A stretch of 27,509 bases of DNA, taken from contig SBBH01000208.1 in NCBI GenBank assembly GCA_005239795.1, positions 1 to 27,509 of the forward strand, given 5' to 3'. How positions within the stretch are numbered: position 1 is the first letter of the stretch; each line of letters begins with the position of its first letter. The notes under the pieces were generated by a model. That model had not been told where the DNA came from, did not search any database, and was given only the letters and a program-made list of their open reading frames with translations. This stretch comes from Planctomycetales bacterium (GTDB lineage Bacteria; Planctomycetota; SBBH01). The translations under genes were made by a program, and so were the position numbers. Below are positions 17,711-24,534 of this stretch, in pieces.

Positions 17711-18378
17711 ATTTTCGTTCCGTGAAAGGAGACGCCGCAGGCGGTCCTGTGTGCCAGATCCCGTGAGAGAAACAGGAGATCCAGGGCGCGCAGCCAGAAC
17801 GTGAGCCAGCCGGCGATCCGATAAGTCACGCTATAGGCGAGGGATGGACAACTGAAGAAGAACAGAGGGATCATTTCTCGAAGCTGCCTTGCGAGGCTTG
17901 ATCCAGCCCCCGCGACGGGCCCCGAGGCGGTCCTTCGGAAGCAAGAGAGGTCGAGCTCCAGGCCCCGGAGGGTCCATCGCCTATAGCTTTCTTCGGAGTC
18001 GGTTTCGGCACGGAACCCTTGGAGAAACGGAACGGCCACGTAGGCGCGTCCCCCCGGCTTCAGAACACGGTGCATCTCTGCGATCGCCTTTCGGGGACCC
18101 CGCATGTGCTTCAGGGCTCCGGTCGAGAGGATGCCGTCAACGCTCGTTTCTCGGAACGGGAGCAAAGCCGCGTCGGCGACGATGTCGATCTCGGGTCCCG
18201 CGGTTTTATCGATCCCGAAGACGCGCTCCCCGCGGCGCACGGGGCCGGCGCCGATATCGACGATGACAGCGTTGGGGTGGAACGACGCTAAGAACACGGC
18301 GATCTCCTGGATCTGCCGCCCCTGATGGTAGGGATCGGAAGACATTGAGAGGCGGCGCAAGAAGTCGATCACTCTCAT
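17707..18378 (-). CDS. SAM-dependent methyltransferase
   Basis: From the ATG at 18378 the protein has 223 aa and a class I methyltransferase core: VIVDIGAGPVRRGERVFGID (SAM-binding loop), DIVADAALLPF, and HRVLKPGGRAYVAVPFL. The last 60 residues hold hydrophobic stretches (LFFFSCPSLAYSV, GWLTFWLRALDLLFL), which suggest membrane association. The frame is open further upstream, but that part runs into the end of the preceding glycosyltransferase and has no family similarity. A small hairpin (GCTCTT...AAGAGC) sits just before the start and a weak TACGAT box lies 31 nt upstream. The context suggests methylation of a sugar or lipid-linked glycan. Confidence 0.85.
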   Translation of the reverse strand: MRVIDFLRRLSMSSDPYHQGRQIQEIAVFLASFHPNAVIVDIGAGPVRRGERVFGIDKTAGPEIDIVADAALLPFRETSVDGILSTGALKHMRGPRKAIAEMHRVLKPGGRAYVAVPFLQGFRAETDSEESYRRWTLRGLELDLSCFRRTASGPVAGAGSSLARQLREMIPLFFFSCPSLAYSVTYRIAGWLTFWLRALDLLFLSRDLAHRTACGVSFHGTKM

Positions 18379-18508
18379 GAGGAAGCTCTTCCCAAGAGCG
18401 TTTGAGCGGATCGTATCACGTCGTTGGAAGCCACTCGGGGATGGTGGCGCGTTCTCCGCTTTTTCCGCGCCAGCCGAATCGAGTGTGGCATGAGACGGGA
18501 CATCCGGA
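18379..18508. other. 130-bp gap inside the polysaccharide gene chain
   Basis: No gene is supported. It contains a possible -10 box TACGAT (18410-18415, minus strand), a 6-bp stem hairpin GCTCTT-GGG-AAGAGC adjacent to the methyltransferase start, and an inverted GGCGCG/CGCGCC pair. An internal promoter for the last two polysaccharide genes is possible. Confidence 0.3.
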
Positions 18509-19732
18509 TCATTTTTCTTTGAGCAAGCGCTGATACGTCTCCAGATATTGCGCGAGGATCCGGTCGGAGGCAAAGCGGCTCTCCGCCGTTAGACGAGCAG
18601 CTGAGCCGAACCGGCGTGCCATTTCTTTGTTTTGGAGCAGAGTCTGCATCGCTTTGGCAAGAGCCTCCGGATCTTCAAGGGGCACGAGAAGGCCGTTCAC
18701 GGAATCTTCAATCGCATCGAGGTTCCCGTCGATGCGCGTGGCGACGCAGGGAAGACCTGTCGCCATCGCCTCCAAGAGGGCGTTCGACATCCCTTCCGAG
18801 CGAGAGGGGAGAACGAAGAGATCAGCCGCCTGAAGCCGTTCGTGAACGCGTTCTTGATTTCCGACGAAAAGAACCCGTTCCTGAAGGCCGAGATCTTTGG
18901 CGAGCGCCTCCAGTTCCGCTCTCATGGGACCATCTCCAACGAGGTGCAGGATGGCCGGTGGTCCTCCCTGGATCATCCCGGCGAACGCGTGCAAAAGCAC
19001 ATCGGGCCCTTTCTGTGGGACAAGGCGCCCCACGAACAAGATGAGGGGGAGGGCGGAAGGGATTCCTAGGGCCGTCCGGAACGCCTCCCGGGTCGAAGGG
19101 GAAGGGGAAGCGAAGCGGAGCGGGTCCACATCGTTGGGGATGCAGACAAGGCGGGAGGGAGGAAAGGCGCGCTCCAGCAATTCCTTTTCAAGTCCGCGGG
19201 TGAGGCAGACCAAGGCGTCTGCCCTCTGGACAAGACGCAGGAGGACTCGGCGTGTGAAGGTGTCTAGGAAGGAGACGCAAGGCCAGAAACGCATTCTGTC
19301 GAAACGCGCCAGATCTCCATAGGCGCCGGAGCAGGCGGGACGGACGACCAATTTGAATCCCGCCCACGGCCGTAGGAATCCCGCGACGATCGCGTCAAGG
19401 TAGATGTACGTGGTTTGAAGGATGTCGAAGCGGCGGCGATTTTTCCACAGGAAGAACCCCAGCGTTGTCATGTAGGTGAGTCCGTAAAGAGCTCCCCGTT
19501 CGACGGCGCGGATTGACCGGTAGACAGGGATCCCTTCCACCGTCTCCTCCGCGGGCTGTCCGGCCAGGCGCTGCGTCACGATGCAGACGGGGATTCCTCT
19601 GCGTTGGAGAGCAATCGCGAATCTTTCCGCTTGGCGTTCGGCGCCTCCTACCACCGGCCTGAAAAGGGACACGCAGAGACAGATCCGGGGGACGGCATCG
19701 GAACCGTGGGCGCCGGCCGCGAAGGATCTCAT
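18509..19732 (-). CDS. GT4-family glycosyltransferase
   Basis: This 407-aa GT-B enzyme starts at the ATG at 19732, which overlaps the flippase stop (ATGA). Recognisable parts are FRPVVGGAERQAERFA near the N-terminus, VGRLVPQKGPDVLLHAF, LVGDGPMRAELE, FVGNQERV and SRSEGMSNALLEAMATG with the EX7E pair, as in capsule and EPS transferases. An open frame extends 120 codons further upstream, but it lies opposite flippase coding sequence and has no similarity. It works with the adjacent flippase and second GT4. Substrate unknown. Confidence 0.92.
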   Translation of the reverse strand: MRSFAAGAHGSDAVPRICLCVSLFRPVVGGAERQAERFAIALQRRGIPVCIVTQRLAGQPAEETVEGIPVYRSIRAVERGALYGLTYMTTLGFFLWKNRRRFDILQTTYIYLDAIVAGFLRPWAGFKLVVRPACSGAYGDLARFDRMRFWPCVSFLDTFTRRVLLRLVQRADALVCLTRGLEKELLERAFPPSRLVCIPNDVDPLRFASPSPSTREAFRTALGIPSALPLILFVGRLVPQKGPDVLLHAFAGMIQGGPPAILHLVGDGPMRAELEALAKDLGLQERVLFVGNQERVHERLQAADLFVLPSRSEGMSNALLEAMATGLPCVATRIDGNLDAIEDSVNGLLVPLEDPEALAKAMQTLLQNKEMARRFGSAARLTAESRFASDRILAQYLETYQRLLKEK

Positions 19733-21051
19733 CTTTGTGGTGACGGAGTGAGAGCCCGGGTCACCCGACGAAGGTCGTCTGACGTCATGAAAACCGCTTC
19801 CCGCCACGGCGTTCCCGATGCGCGCAGGAACCAAGCCAGGAAAAGAATGCTTCCGGTAGCATAGGAGATGCTCGAAGCCAGCGCCGCTCCCCTGGCCCCC
19901 CAGGGTGGGATGAAGACGAGGTTGAGGGCGATGTTGAGGGCCACCTCCCCCGCGATGATCGCCGAGATTCGAAAAGGACGCCCCGTTCGGTGAAGGTAAT
20001 TGCCGCAGGCCCGTTGGACGGTGAAAGACACGATCCCTGGCAGGAGAAGCATCAGGCAGGGCATGGATGGGGCGAAGGCGGGACCGAAGCAAAGCGTAAT
20101 GAGGTGTCCTCCCGCGAGTCCCAGGCCCACCGCCAAAAGCGTCGCGGCAAACAGGCTAAGCCGGCAAGATCGGGCCGTCATGGCGCCGGCCGCGTTGGCG
20201 TCTGGATCGGTTTGAACGGGAAGGATGGCGGCCGCCAGCGAATCGGTGGAAATCCAGATCAGCTCAGCCAGGGTCACAGCAAGGGAGTAGAAACCGACCT
20301 GCGCCATATCGGTCATCTGTTTGACAAAGAGAATGTCTATTCTCAGGTGAAGGAATGCTAGAAGGATGCCCGGGTGGATGAAGAGGCCATACAGCAGCAT
20401 TTCCCTCCATATGTGCCCTGCGGACGGTTTTGAAAAACCAGGCTCCCGGGAAAGGGAAAGAAGAGTCAGGAACCAAGTGGCTGCGATGGAAAAAGTGCAG
20501 ATGAGAAGGACGGACCGCACATCCAGCCGGTCTGTGCAGCTCATGGAAACGATCAGGATCAGCTGGAGGAGGGCTCCTATTATCTGGGCTGCATTCAATC
20601 GAGCGAGGCGGCGCGATAGCGTGAGGATGTTCCCTGCATAGAGGAGATGGATCGAAAAAGGGATCGCGGCGCCGGCGATCACCATGTCTGTCAGTGGGAT
20701 GCCCGCGAAGAGCTGCCCGGGATCCAACGCCCGCCACGCCAGCAGAATGCCGATGGCGCATCCCCCAAGGCATGCAGCCGCGGCGGACATGTGCGACCAG
20801 AGTTGGGAGAGGGTCGCGCCGCGCGTCGCGTACAGGTGGATGGCAGCCTGTTCCAGACTGAGGTGTCCGAACACCGTCACGATCGAAACCACGGTAACAG
20901 GAAAAAAATAGCGCCCGCGGCCCTCCGGCCCGAGCGATCTGGCGATAAGGATGCTGGCTCCCAGTCCTAGGGCGTAGACGGCGATCCGGCTCAAAAAGGT
21001 CTGTTTCCAGGCCTCGGAAACTGTAGGCGGCTTTCCTCGAGGAGGCGTCAA
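19729..21051 (-). CDS. Wzx-type polysaccharide flippase (MATE/MOP superfamily)
   Basis: This 440-aa protein has about 12-14 hydrophobic segments and the N-terminal RIAVYALGLGASILIARSLGPEGRGRYF pattern of lipid-linked oligosaccharide flippases (shown here only as RSLGPEGRGRY). It should move the undecaprenyl-linked repeat unit to the periplasmic side. The likely start is the TTG at 21051, which overlaps the ksgA stop (TTGA), with GGAG about 11 nt upstream. That coupling of a surface-polysaccharide gene to ksgA is unusual. Two GT4s and a methyltransferase follow. Confidence 0.88.
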   Translation of the reverse strand: MTPPRGKPPTVSEAWKQTFLSRIAVYALGLGASILIARSLGPEGRGRYFFPVTVVSIVTVFGHLSLEQAAIHLYATRGATLSQLWSHMSAAAACLGGCAIGILLAWRALDPGQLFAGIPLTDMVIAGAAIPFSIHLLYAGNILTLSRRLARLNAAQIIGALLQLILIVSMSCTDRLDVRSVLLICTFSIAATWFLTLLSLSREPGFSKPSAGHIWREMLLYGLFIHPGILLAFLHLRIDILFVKQMTDMAQVGFYSLAVTLAELIWISTDSLAAAILPVQTDPDANAAGAMTARSCRLSLFAATLLAVGLGLAGGHLITLCFGPAFAPSMPCLMLLLPGIVSFTVQRACGNYLHRTGRPFRISAIIAGEVALNIALNLVFIPPWGARGAALASSISYATGSILFLAWFLRASGTPWREAVFMTSDDLRRVTRALTPSPQR

Positions 21052-21959
21052 GAAAGATCTCCGAGGCGACGTTTCGCCATCAGGATGGAGGTCGCCTCCC
21101 TGGCCGTGAGCGTGTGCGGCCGGCGCAAGGGCGAAACGCCGGAAGCCCGAAAAACCTCGCGGGCTTCGTCCTTTGCCAGGCCGGGCGCTCCTCCTGAGGA
21201 GCCGAGCAGGGTTTTGCGGGGATGTCGGAACAATATCCGCAGCAATTCCTTGAAAGTTTGTTGATGTGCCATGTCCACGAGCGGAGGTTGTCGCGTGACG
21301 ATTTCCAATATCGAGGATTCCACCTTCGGCCGCGGCCAGAAGACGGCGGGGGGGACGCGCCGCAGGATCCGGACGTCGGCCAGGGATTGGACGAGGAGTG
21401 TGAGGGCGCTGTTTTCCCGGTCGCCAGGCTTGGCGGCGATCCGCTCGGCGACCTCCTTTTGGATCGTGACGACCATCCGATCGATCGAAAGGCCGGATTC
21501 GAGAAGGGCGACGATCATCGTCGCGGCGCCGTTGTATGGGAGGTTCGAGAGGACGCGGATCGGCCGGTATCCGGCCGCGAGTTTCTCCTCGAGAACGGAT
21601 CGCACTGCCGGGGCGAGGGTTTCATGATCGGGGCCCAGAGCGTCCCCCTCGACCAGAGTCGCGTTGGAGTGGATCGACAGCTCCTCGCGCGCCAAGGACG
21701 CGAGCCTCGGGTCGATCTCGACCGCGACGACGAATCCGACGAGGCGGGCGATCTCGGCCGTAAAGATCCCCAGCCCTGCGCCGATTTCCAAGACCAGCGT
21801 GTCCGGCGTCAGGTCGGCTGAGCGCAGGAGAAACTCCCGCATGTTGCCGTCCACGAGAAAGTTCTGGCCGTATTTCTTGAGCGGCGCGAGGTTTTGCTCT
21901 TCGAGGATCCGCCTCGGGCTTGAGGCAGGCTTCGCCGAGCGGGCGCGTGGGATGGACAT
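21048..21959 (-). CDS. ksgA: 16S rRNA dimethyladenosine transferase
   Basis: This 303-aa enzyme dimethylates the two adjacent adenines near the 3' end of 16S rRNA during small-subunit maturation. Visible motifs are KKYGQNFLVD, LEIGAGLGIFT, VVAVEID, the catalytic SNLPYN, and FWPRPKVESSIL. I chose the ATG at 21959 because a TATCAT box lies 8 nt before it and the upstream extension has no similarity. It is divergent from hemD across 22 bp and heads the polysaccharide gene chain. Confidence 0.96.
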   Translation of the reverse strand: MSIPRARSAKPASSPRRILEEQNLAPLKKYGQNFLVDGNMREFLLRSADLTPDTLVLEIGAGLGIFTAEIARLVGFVVAVEIDPRLASLAREELSIHSNATLVEGDALGPDHETLAPAVRSVLEEKLAAGYRPIRVLSNLPYNGAATMIVALLESGLSIDRMVVTIQKEVAERIAAKPGDRENSALTLLVQSLADVRILRRVPPAVFWPRPKVESSILEIVTRQPPLVDMAHQQTFKELLRILFRHPRKTLLGSSGGAPGLAKDEAREVFRASGVSPLRRPHTLTAREATSILMAKRRLGDLS

Positions 21960-21981
21960 CGGAGAGTATGATACGCCCCTC
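21960..21981. promoter_or_regulatory. Overlapping divergent -10 boxes for ksgA and hemD
   Basis: The 22-bp gap holds GTATGATAC. On the plus strand TATGAT (21967-21972) lies 9 nt before the hemD ATG; on the minus strand TATCAT lies 8 nt before the ksgA ATG. Neither gene has a Shine-Dalgarno. Both transcripts should be leaderless or nearly so, and the two promoters share the same bases. Confidence 0.6.
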
Positions 21982-22785
21982 ATGCGTTCGAGGTCTTCAC
22001 AGAAACCCTTGGCGGGGCGCCACGTCGTGGTGGCGCGCGCACCAGCCCAAGCGGGGGAATTGATGCGGCTCTTGAGGGGGCTCGGGGCGCGCGTCTTGGC
22101 GCTTCAGGCCATCGAGATACGCCCTGGCGACAGGCCGGGTCTGGCGCGCGCGGCGCGCCGGACAGCGGCTGGAACGTACGACTGGATCTTTTTGACGAGC
22201 GCCAACGGCGTCCGTTCGGCGCGGAGGATCCTCGACGCCGTGCGCCGCATGGATCCCGCTGTGCAGCCGCGCCTGGCCGCCGTCGGCGCCGCCACCGCCG
22301 AGACCCTGCGCCGCGCGGGGCTCGCGGCCGATCTCGTGCCGGCGCACTTCACCAGCGCGGCGATGCTCGCGGCCTGGAAACGGAAGGTCTTGAAGTCGCG
22401 GGGCCAGCGCGTCCTGCTCCTTCAGCCGGATCTCGCGTCGGAGGATCTCGCCCGGGGCCTTGCGGCCGCCGGGGCTGACGTCGAACGGGTCAGCGCCTAC
22501 AAGACGGTGCGCCCCTCTGGATTGGCCAAAACAGCGGCCCGCGTCCTGGCCAGGCGCCGGCCCGATTGGGTCGTCCTGACCAGCCCTTCAACGGCCGGGA
22601 ACCTCGCCGCCGCCCTGCGCGGGGCGGGATTTTCTCCCCAAGGGCTTGCGGCGGCCTGCATCGGGCCTGTCACGGCGCGCGCCGCCCGCAGGCTCGGGTT
22701 CGCGGTGAAGGTCCGGCCGGCAGTCTCGACGGTCCCAGCCCTGGTCCAGGCACTTGCCAAGGCTGGGCAGGCATCGGATCGCTAG
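21982..22785 (+). CDS. hemD: Uroporphyrinogen-III synthase
   Basis: This 267-aa protein has the two-lobed HemD pattern: VVVARAPAQAGELMRLLRGL at the start, YDWIFLTSANGV, AAVGAATAETLRRAGL, VERVSAYKTV and VVLTSPSTAGNLAAAL. It cyclises hydroxymethylbilane with inversion of ring D in tetrapyrrole synthesis. No other hem gene is in the window. HemD is poorly conserved in sequence, but YxT and TSPSTAxN are good markers. The frame is open well upstream of 21982, but that part is antisense to ksgA. Confidence 0.88.
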   Translation: MRSRSSQKPLAGRHVVVARAPAQAGELMRLLRGLGARVLALQAIEIRPGDRPGLARAARRTAAGTYDWIFLTSANGVRSARRILDAVRRMDPAVQPRLAAVGAATAETLRRAGLAADLVPAHFTSAAMLAAWKRKVLKSRGQRVLLLQPDLASEDLARGLAAAGADVERVSAYKTVRPSGLAKTAARVLARRRPDWVVLTSPSTAGNLAAALRGAGFSPQGLAAACIGPVTARAARRLGFAVKVRPAVSTVPALVQALAKAGQASDR

Positions 22786-22820
22786 AAAAAAGAAGGGCCG
22801 GGATTTTCGCCCCGGCCCCT
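22786..22820. terminator. Bidirectional intrinsic terminator between hemD and flp-type pilin gene
   Basis: GGGCCGGG (22795-22802) pairs with CCCGGCCC (22811-22818) around an 8-nt loop. On the minus strand it is followed by TTCTTTTTT, ending pilin transcription. On the plus strand, following hemD, the T-tract is weaker. Confidence 0.8.
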
Positions 22821-22843
22821 CTTGTGGATTTTTCGGAGGACGT

Positions 22844-23077
22844 CTATTTCATGTCTTCGAGGCCCGTGTCGATGGCGTTGTCATCTTTGGACGAGTGATC
22901 CTCCATCTTGGCATCGGAATCCCCTGACAGTTGACTGGTCGCATACCCGAACATCGATCTCAACTGCTTGCCGAAGACGGTGACCACCGTGATGGTCAGG
23001 ATCGCCACCAACGCCACGATGAGGATGTATTCGGTCATCCCCTGACCGGCTTGACGCTTCATCGCTTGTTTCATCAT
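22844..23077 (-). CDS. Flp-type (type IVb) pilin
   Basis: This 77-aa protein has a short basic leader ending RQAGQG, followed by MTEYILIVALVAILTITVV: prepilin cleavage after the Gly with Glu at mature position +3 and the EY pair typical of Flp pilins. The mature product is about 63 aa, with one hydrophobic helix. The tail (about residues 50-77) is very acidic and polar (DSDAK, SKDDNAIDT), longer than in many Flp proteins. It is monocistronic, with a strong sigma-70 promoter, a GAAAGGGG ribosome site and a good terminator, so high expression is likely. No tad secretion, ATPase or prepilin peptidase gene is in the window. Confidence 0.88.
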   Translation of the reverse strand: MMKQAMKRQAGQGMTEYILIVALVAILTITVVTVFGKQLRSMFGYATSQLSGDSDAKMEDHSSKDDNAIDTGLEDMK

Positions 23078-23107
23078 AGAGCCCCTTTCAGAAACCTTTC
23101 TCTAAGT

Positions 23108-23135
23108 ATTGTAAGGGAAGGCATGATCTTGTCAA
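23108..23135 (-). promoter_or_regulatory. Sigma-70 promoter of the Flp-type pilin gene
   Basis: On the minus strand a consensus -35 TTGACA (23135-23130) is separated by 16 nt from TACAAT (23113-23108). This is the best -35/-10 pair in the window and gives a leader of about 25 nt with a Shine-Dalgarno. Confidence 0.8.
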
Positions 23136-23138
23136 AAA

Positions 23139-24317
23139 TCAAAAATCGAAAAGGGTTTTTTCCTGTGCGGCGGGGGGATGCTCCTGCGGCGCTGCCGGAG
23201 GAGCGGCCTGGGGCGAAACCGCTGGGGCGTAGACCGGGGCCCGGTTGAGGCGCACCCCGAGACAGGTCAGCCCCAGGGCCACGAGGGAGAGGACCCCCCA
23301 ATACCCTGGCACCGGGATCCACTTGCTCGCGTAAGCCGCTAATCCCAAGACGCTCTGGATCATGCACAAGAACAGGACCGCCTCACGCCGGGTATAGCCG
23401 AGAGCCACGAGGCGGTGGGAGAGGTGATCGTTCCCGTTGTAGACGATCGCCTCGCGCAGGGTGTTGACCACGCCGTTCTTGTAGCGCAGGATCGTGGCGA
23501 GCGTAATGTCGTAGAGCGGAACGCCCAGAAGCAGGCAGGGGATCGTCAGGGACGAAATCCAGTCCGCCGACCAGTTTCCTAGAATCGTCATCGAGGAGAG
23601 GAGGAACCCCACGAGGAGCGCTCCATTGTTTCCCAGGAAGATCTGGGCCGGTTGCGCGACGAAATTGTACTGCAGGAATCCCAGAAGAGACCCCAGGCAC
23701 GCAGCGGTGAGATAGGAAAGCCATTCCTGGGGAAAGGCGTGGTCCCAGGCGAAGAGGAACGTGAAAAGGCACGAGACCGCCGCCGTCCCAGCGCAGGCGC
23801 CGTCGATATGGTCGAGTGAATTGGTGGCGCTGGTGACCCAGGTGATCCAGAGGATCGAGAGGGCCAGGTTGATGCCGTTTGACTTGAAGGTATCCAGCGA
23901 CACCTTCGCTTCATACAGGAGGTAGGCCATCAGGATGATGAAGGACAGTTTCACAAGGGCGCTCACCGGCTTGAAGTCGTCCAGCAGGCCCAACACCATA
24001 ATGACGAGGGCCCCCAGGAGGATCGCCAGGAACTGCTTCCCTTCCCCCAGGATGAAGGCCCCGAGCGAGATTTTGGGCGGCACGATGCTGGCGGCCGAGA
24101 AGACGGCGAGCGAAAAAGCGAGAAAAACCCCAACTCCCCCCAGGAACGGGACCACCCGGCCGTGCTTCTTGTAGGCACGGGGGATGTCGAGCGCCCCGAC
24201 GCGGAAGGCGATCCGGATCAGGATCGGGATCAGGATGAGCGCGCCGATCCAAGCGAGGAGGAAAACTTTGAACTGCGGGTAGTTCGTGAAACGCAGGGTT
24301 CGCGAGATCGTGTCCAT
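23139..24317 (-). CDS. WecA/MraY-like polyprenyl-phosphate sugar-1-phosphate transferase
   Basis: This 392-aa protein has about ten transmembrane segments and the family landmarks: VPFLGGVGVF, GLLDDFKPV (D113, D114), TNSLDHIDGACAG (N166, D169, D172) and GNDHLSHRLVALGYTRREA. It should start lipid-linked glycan synthesis by moving a sugar-1-phosphate from a UDP-sugar to undecaprenyl phosphate. The loop that is normally FxGDxGS reads FLGNNGALLVG, so the conserved metal/catalytic Asp is Asn (N230). The family member is therefore divergent and may be altered in activity or substrate. The C-terminal 35 residues are Pro/Ala-rich. It could initiate the glycan built by the GT4/flippase genes (inference). 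The start abuts a long inverted repeat. Confidence 0.9.
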   Translation of the reverse strand: MDTISRTLRFTNYPQFKVFLLAWIGALILIPILIRIAFRVGALDIPRAYKKHGRVVPFLGGVGVFLAFSLAVFSAASIVPPKISLGAFILGEGKQFLAILLGALVIMVLGLLDDFKPVSALVKLSFIILMAYLLYEAKVSLDTFKSNGINLALSILWITWVTSATNSLDHIDGACAGTAAVSCLFTFLFAWDHAFPQEWLSYLTAACLGSLLGFLQYNFVAQPAQIFLGNNGALLVGFLLSSMTILGNWSADWISSLTIPCLLLGVPLYDITLATILRYKNGVVNTLREAIVYNGNDHLSHRLVALGYTRREAVLFLCMIQSVLGLAAYASKWIPVPGYWGVLSLVALGLTCLGVRLNRAPVYAPAVSPQAAPPAAPQEHPPAAQEKTLFDF

Positions 24318-24482
24318 TTAGGATTCGCGCGAAAATGATTGATCGATTCTATTGCAATAGGCCGTTTTGATTCTGTCGTCTTTTCGTTCCACTTTTTTCG
24401 CGCGAATCCTATATAAGGGGCCGTGCGGAAAGGAATTAGATGAAAAGACCTTTCGTGCAAGATCTCCGAGATATTCGTTCAT
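24318..24482 (-). CDS. Doubtful 54-aa open frame abutting the WecA-like start
   Basis: On the minus strand an ATG at 24482 opens 54 codons whose TAA is immediately followed by the ATG of the WecA-like gene. The peptide is basic and charged (RAKKVERKDD) and matches no family I know. The ribosome site is weak. The frame crosses the arms of both inverted repeats, so it may simply be structured leader sequence. Confidence 0.2.
   Translation of the reverse strand: MNEYLGDLARKVFSSNSFPHGPLYRIRAKKVERKDDRIKTAYCNRIDQSFSRES
24319..24411. repeat. 17-bp perfect inverted repeat with 59-nt loop
   Basis: TAGGATTCGCGCGAAAA (24319-24335) is repeated in inverse orientation at 24395-24411. The loop holds a 12-bp perfect palindrome CTATTGCAATAG (24349-24360) and a TAGAAT box on the minus strand. 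It is the immediate leader of the WecA-like gene. Confidence 0.9.
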
Positions 24483-24534
24483 GTCCCATGAGTTCTTTTG
24501 TCAAACACAGAAATTATTTCCGCACGGCCCCTTA
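24414..24534. repeat. 18-bp perfect inverted repeat with 85-nt loop
   Basis: TAAGGGGCCGTGCGGAAA (24414-24431) recurs inverted at 24517-24534, where it overlaps the fumC stop codon. The loop includes TTGACA on the minus strand. It begins 2 nt after the previous inverted repeat, so the two lie in tandem. Confidence 0.9.

Noticed and set aside
24319..24534. Insertion sequence
   Set aside because: No transposase, and no target-site duplication could be identified around the two inverted repeats. A miniature element remains possible but unproven.
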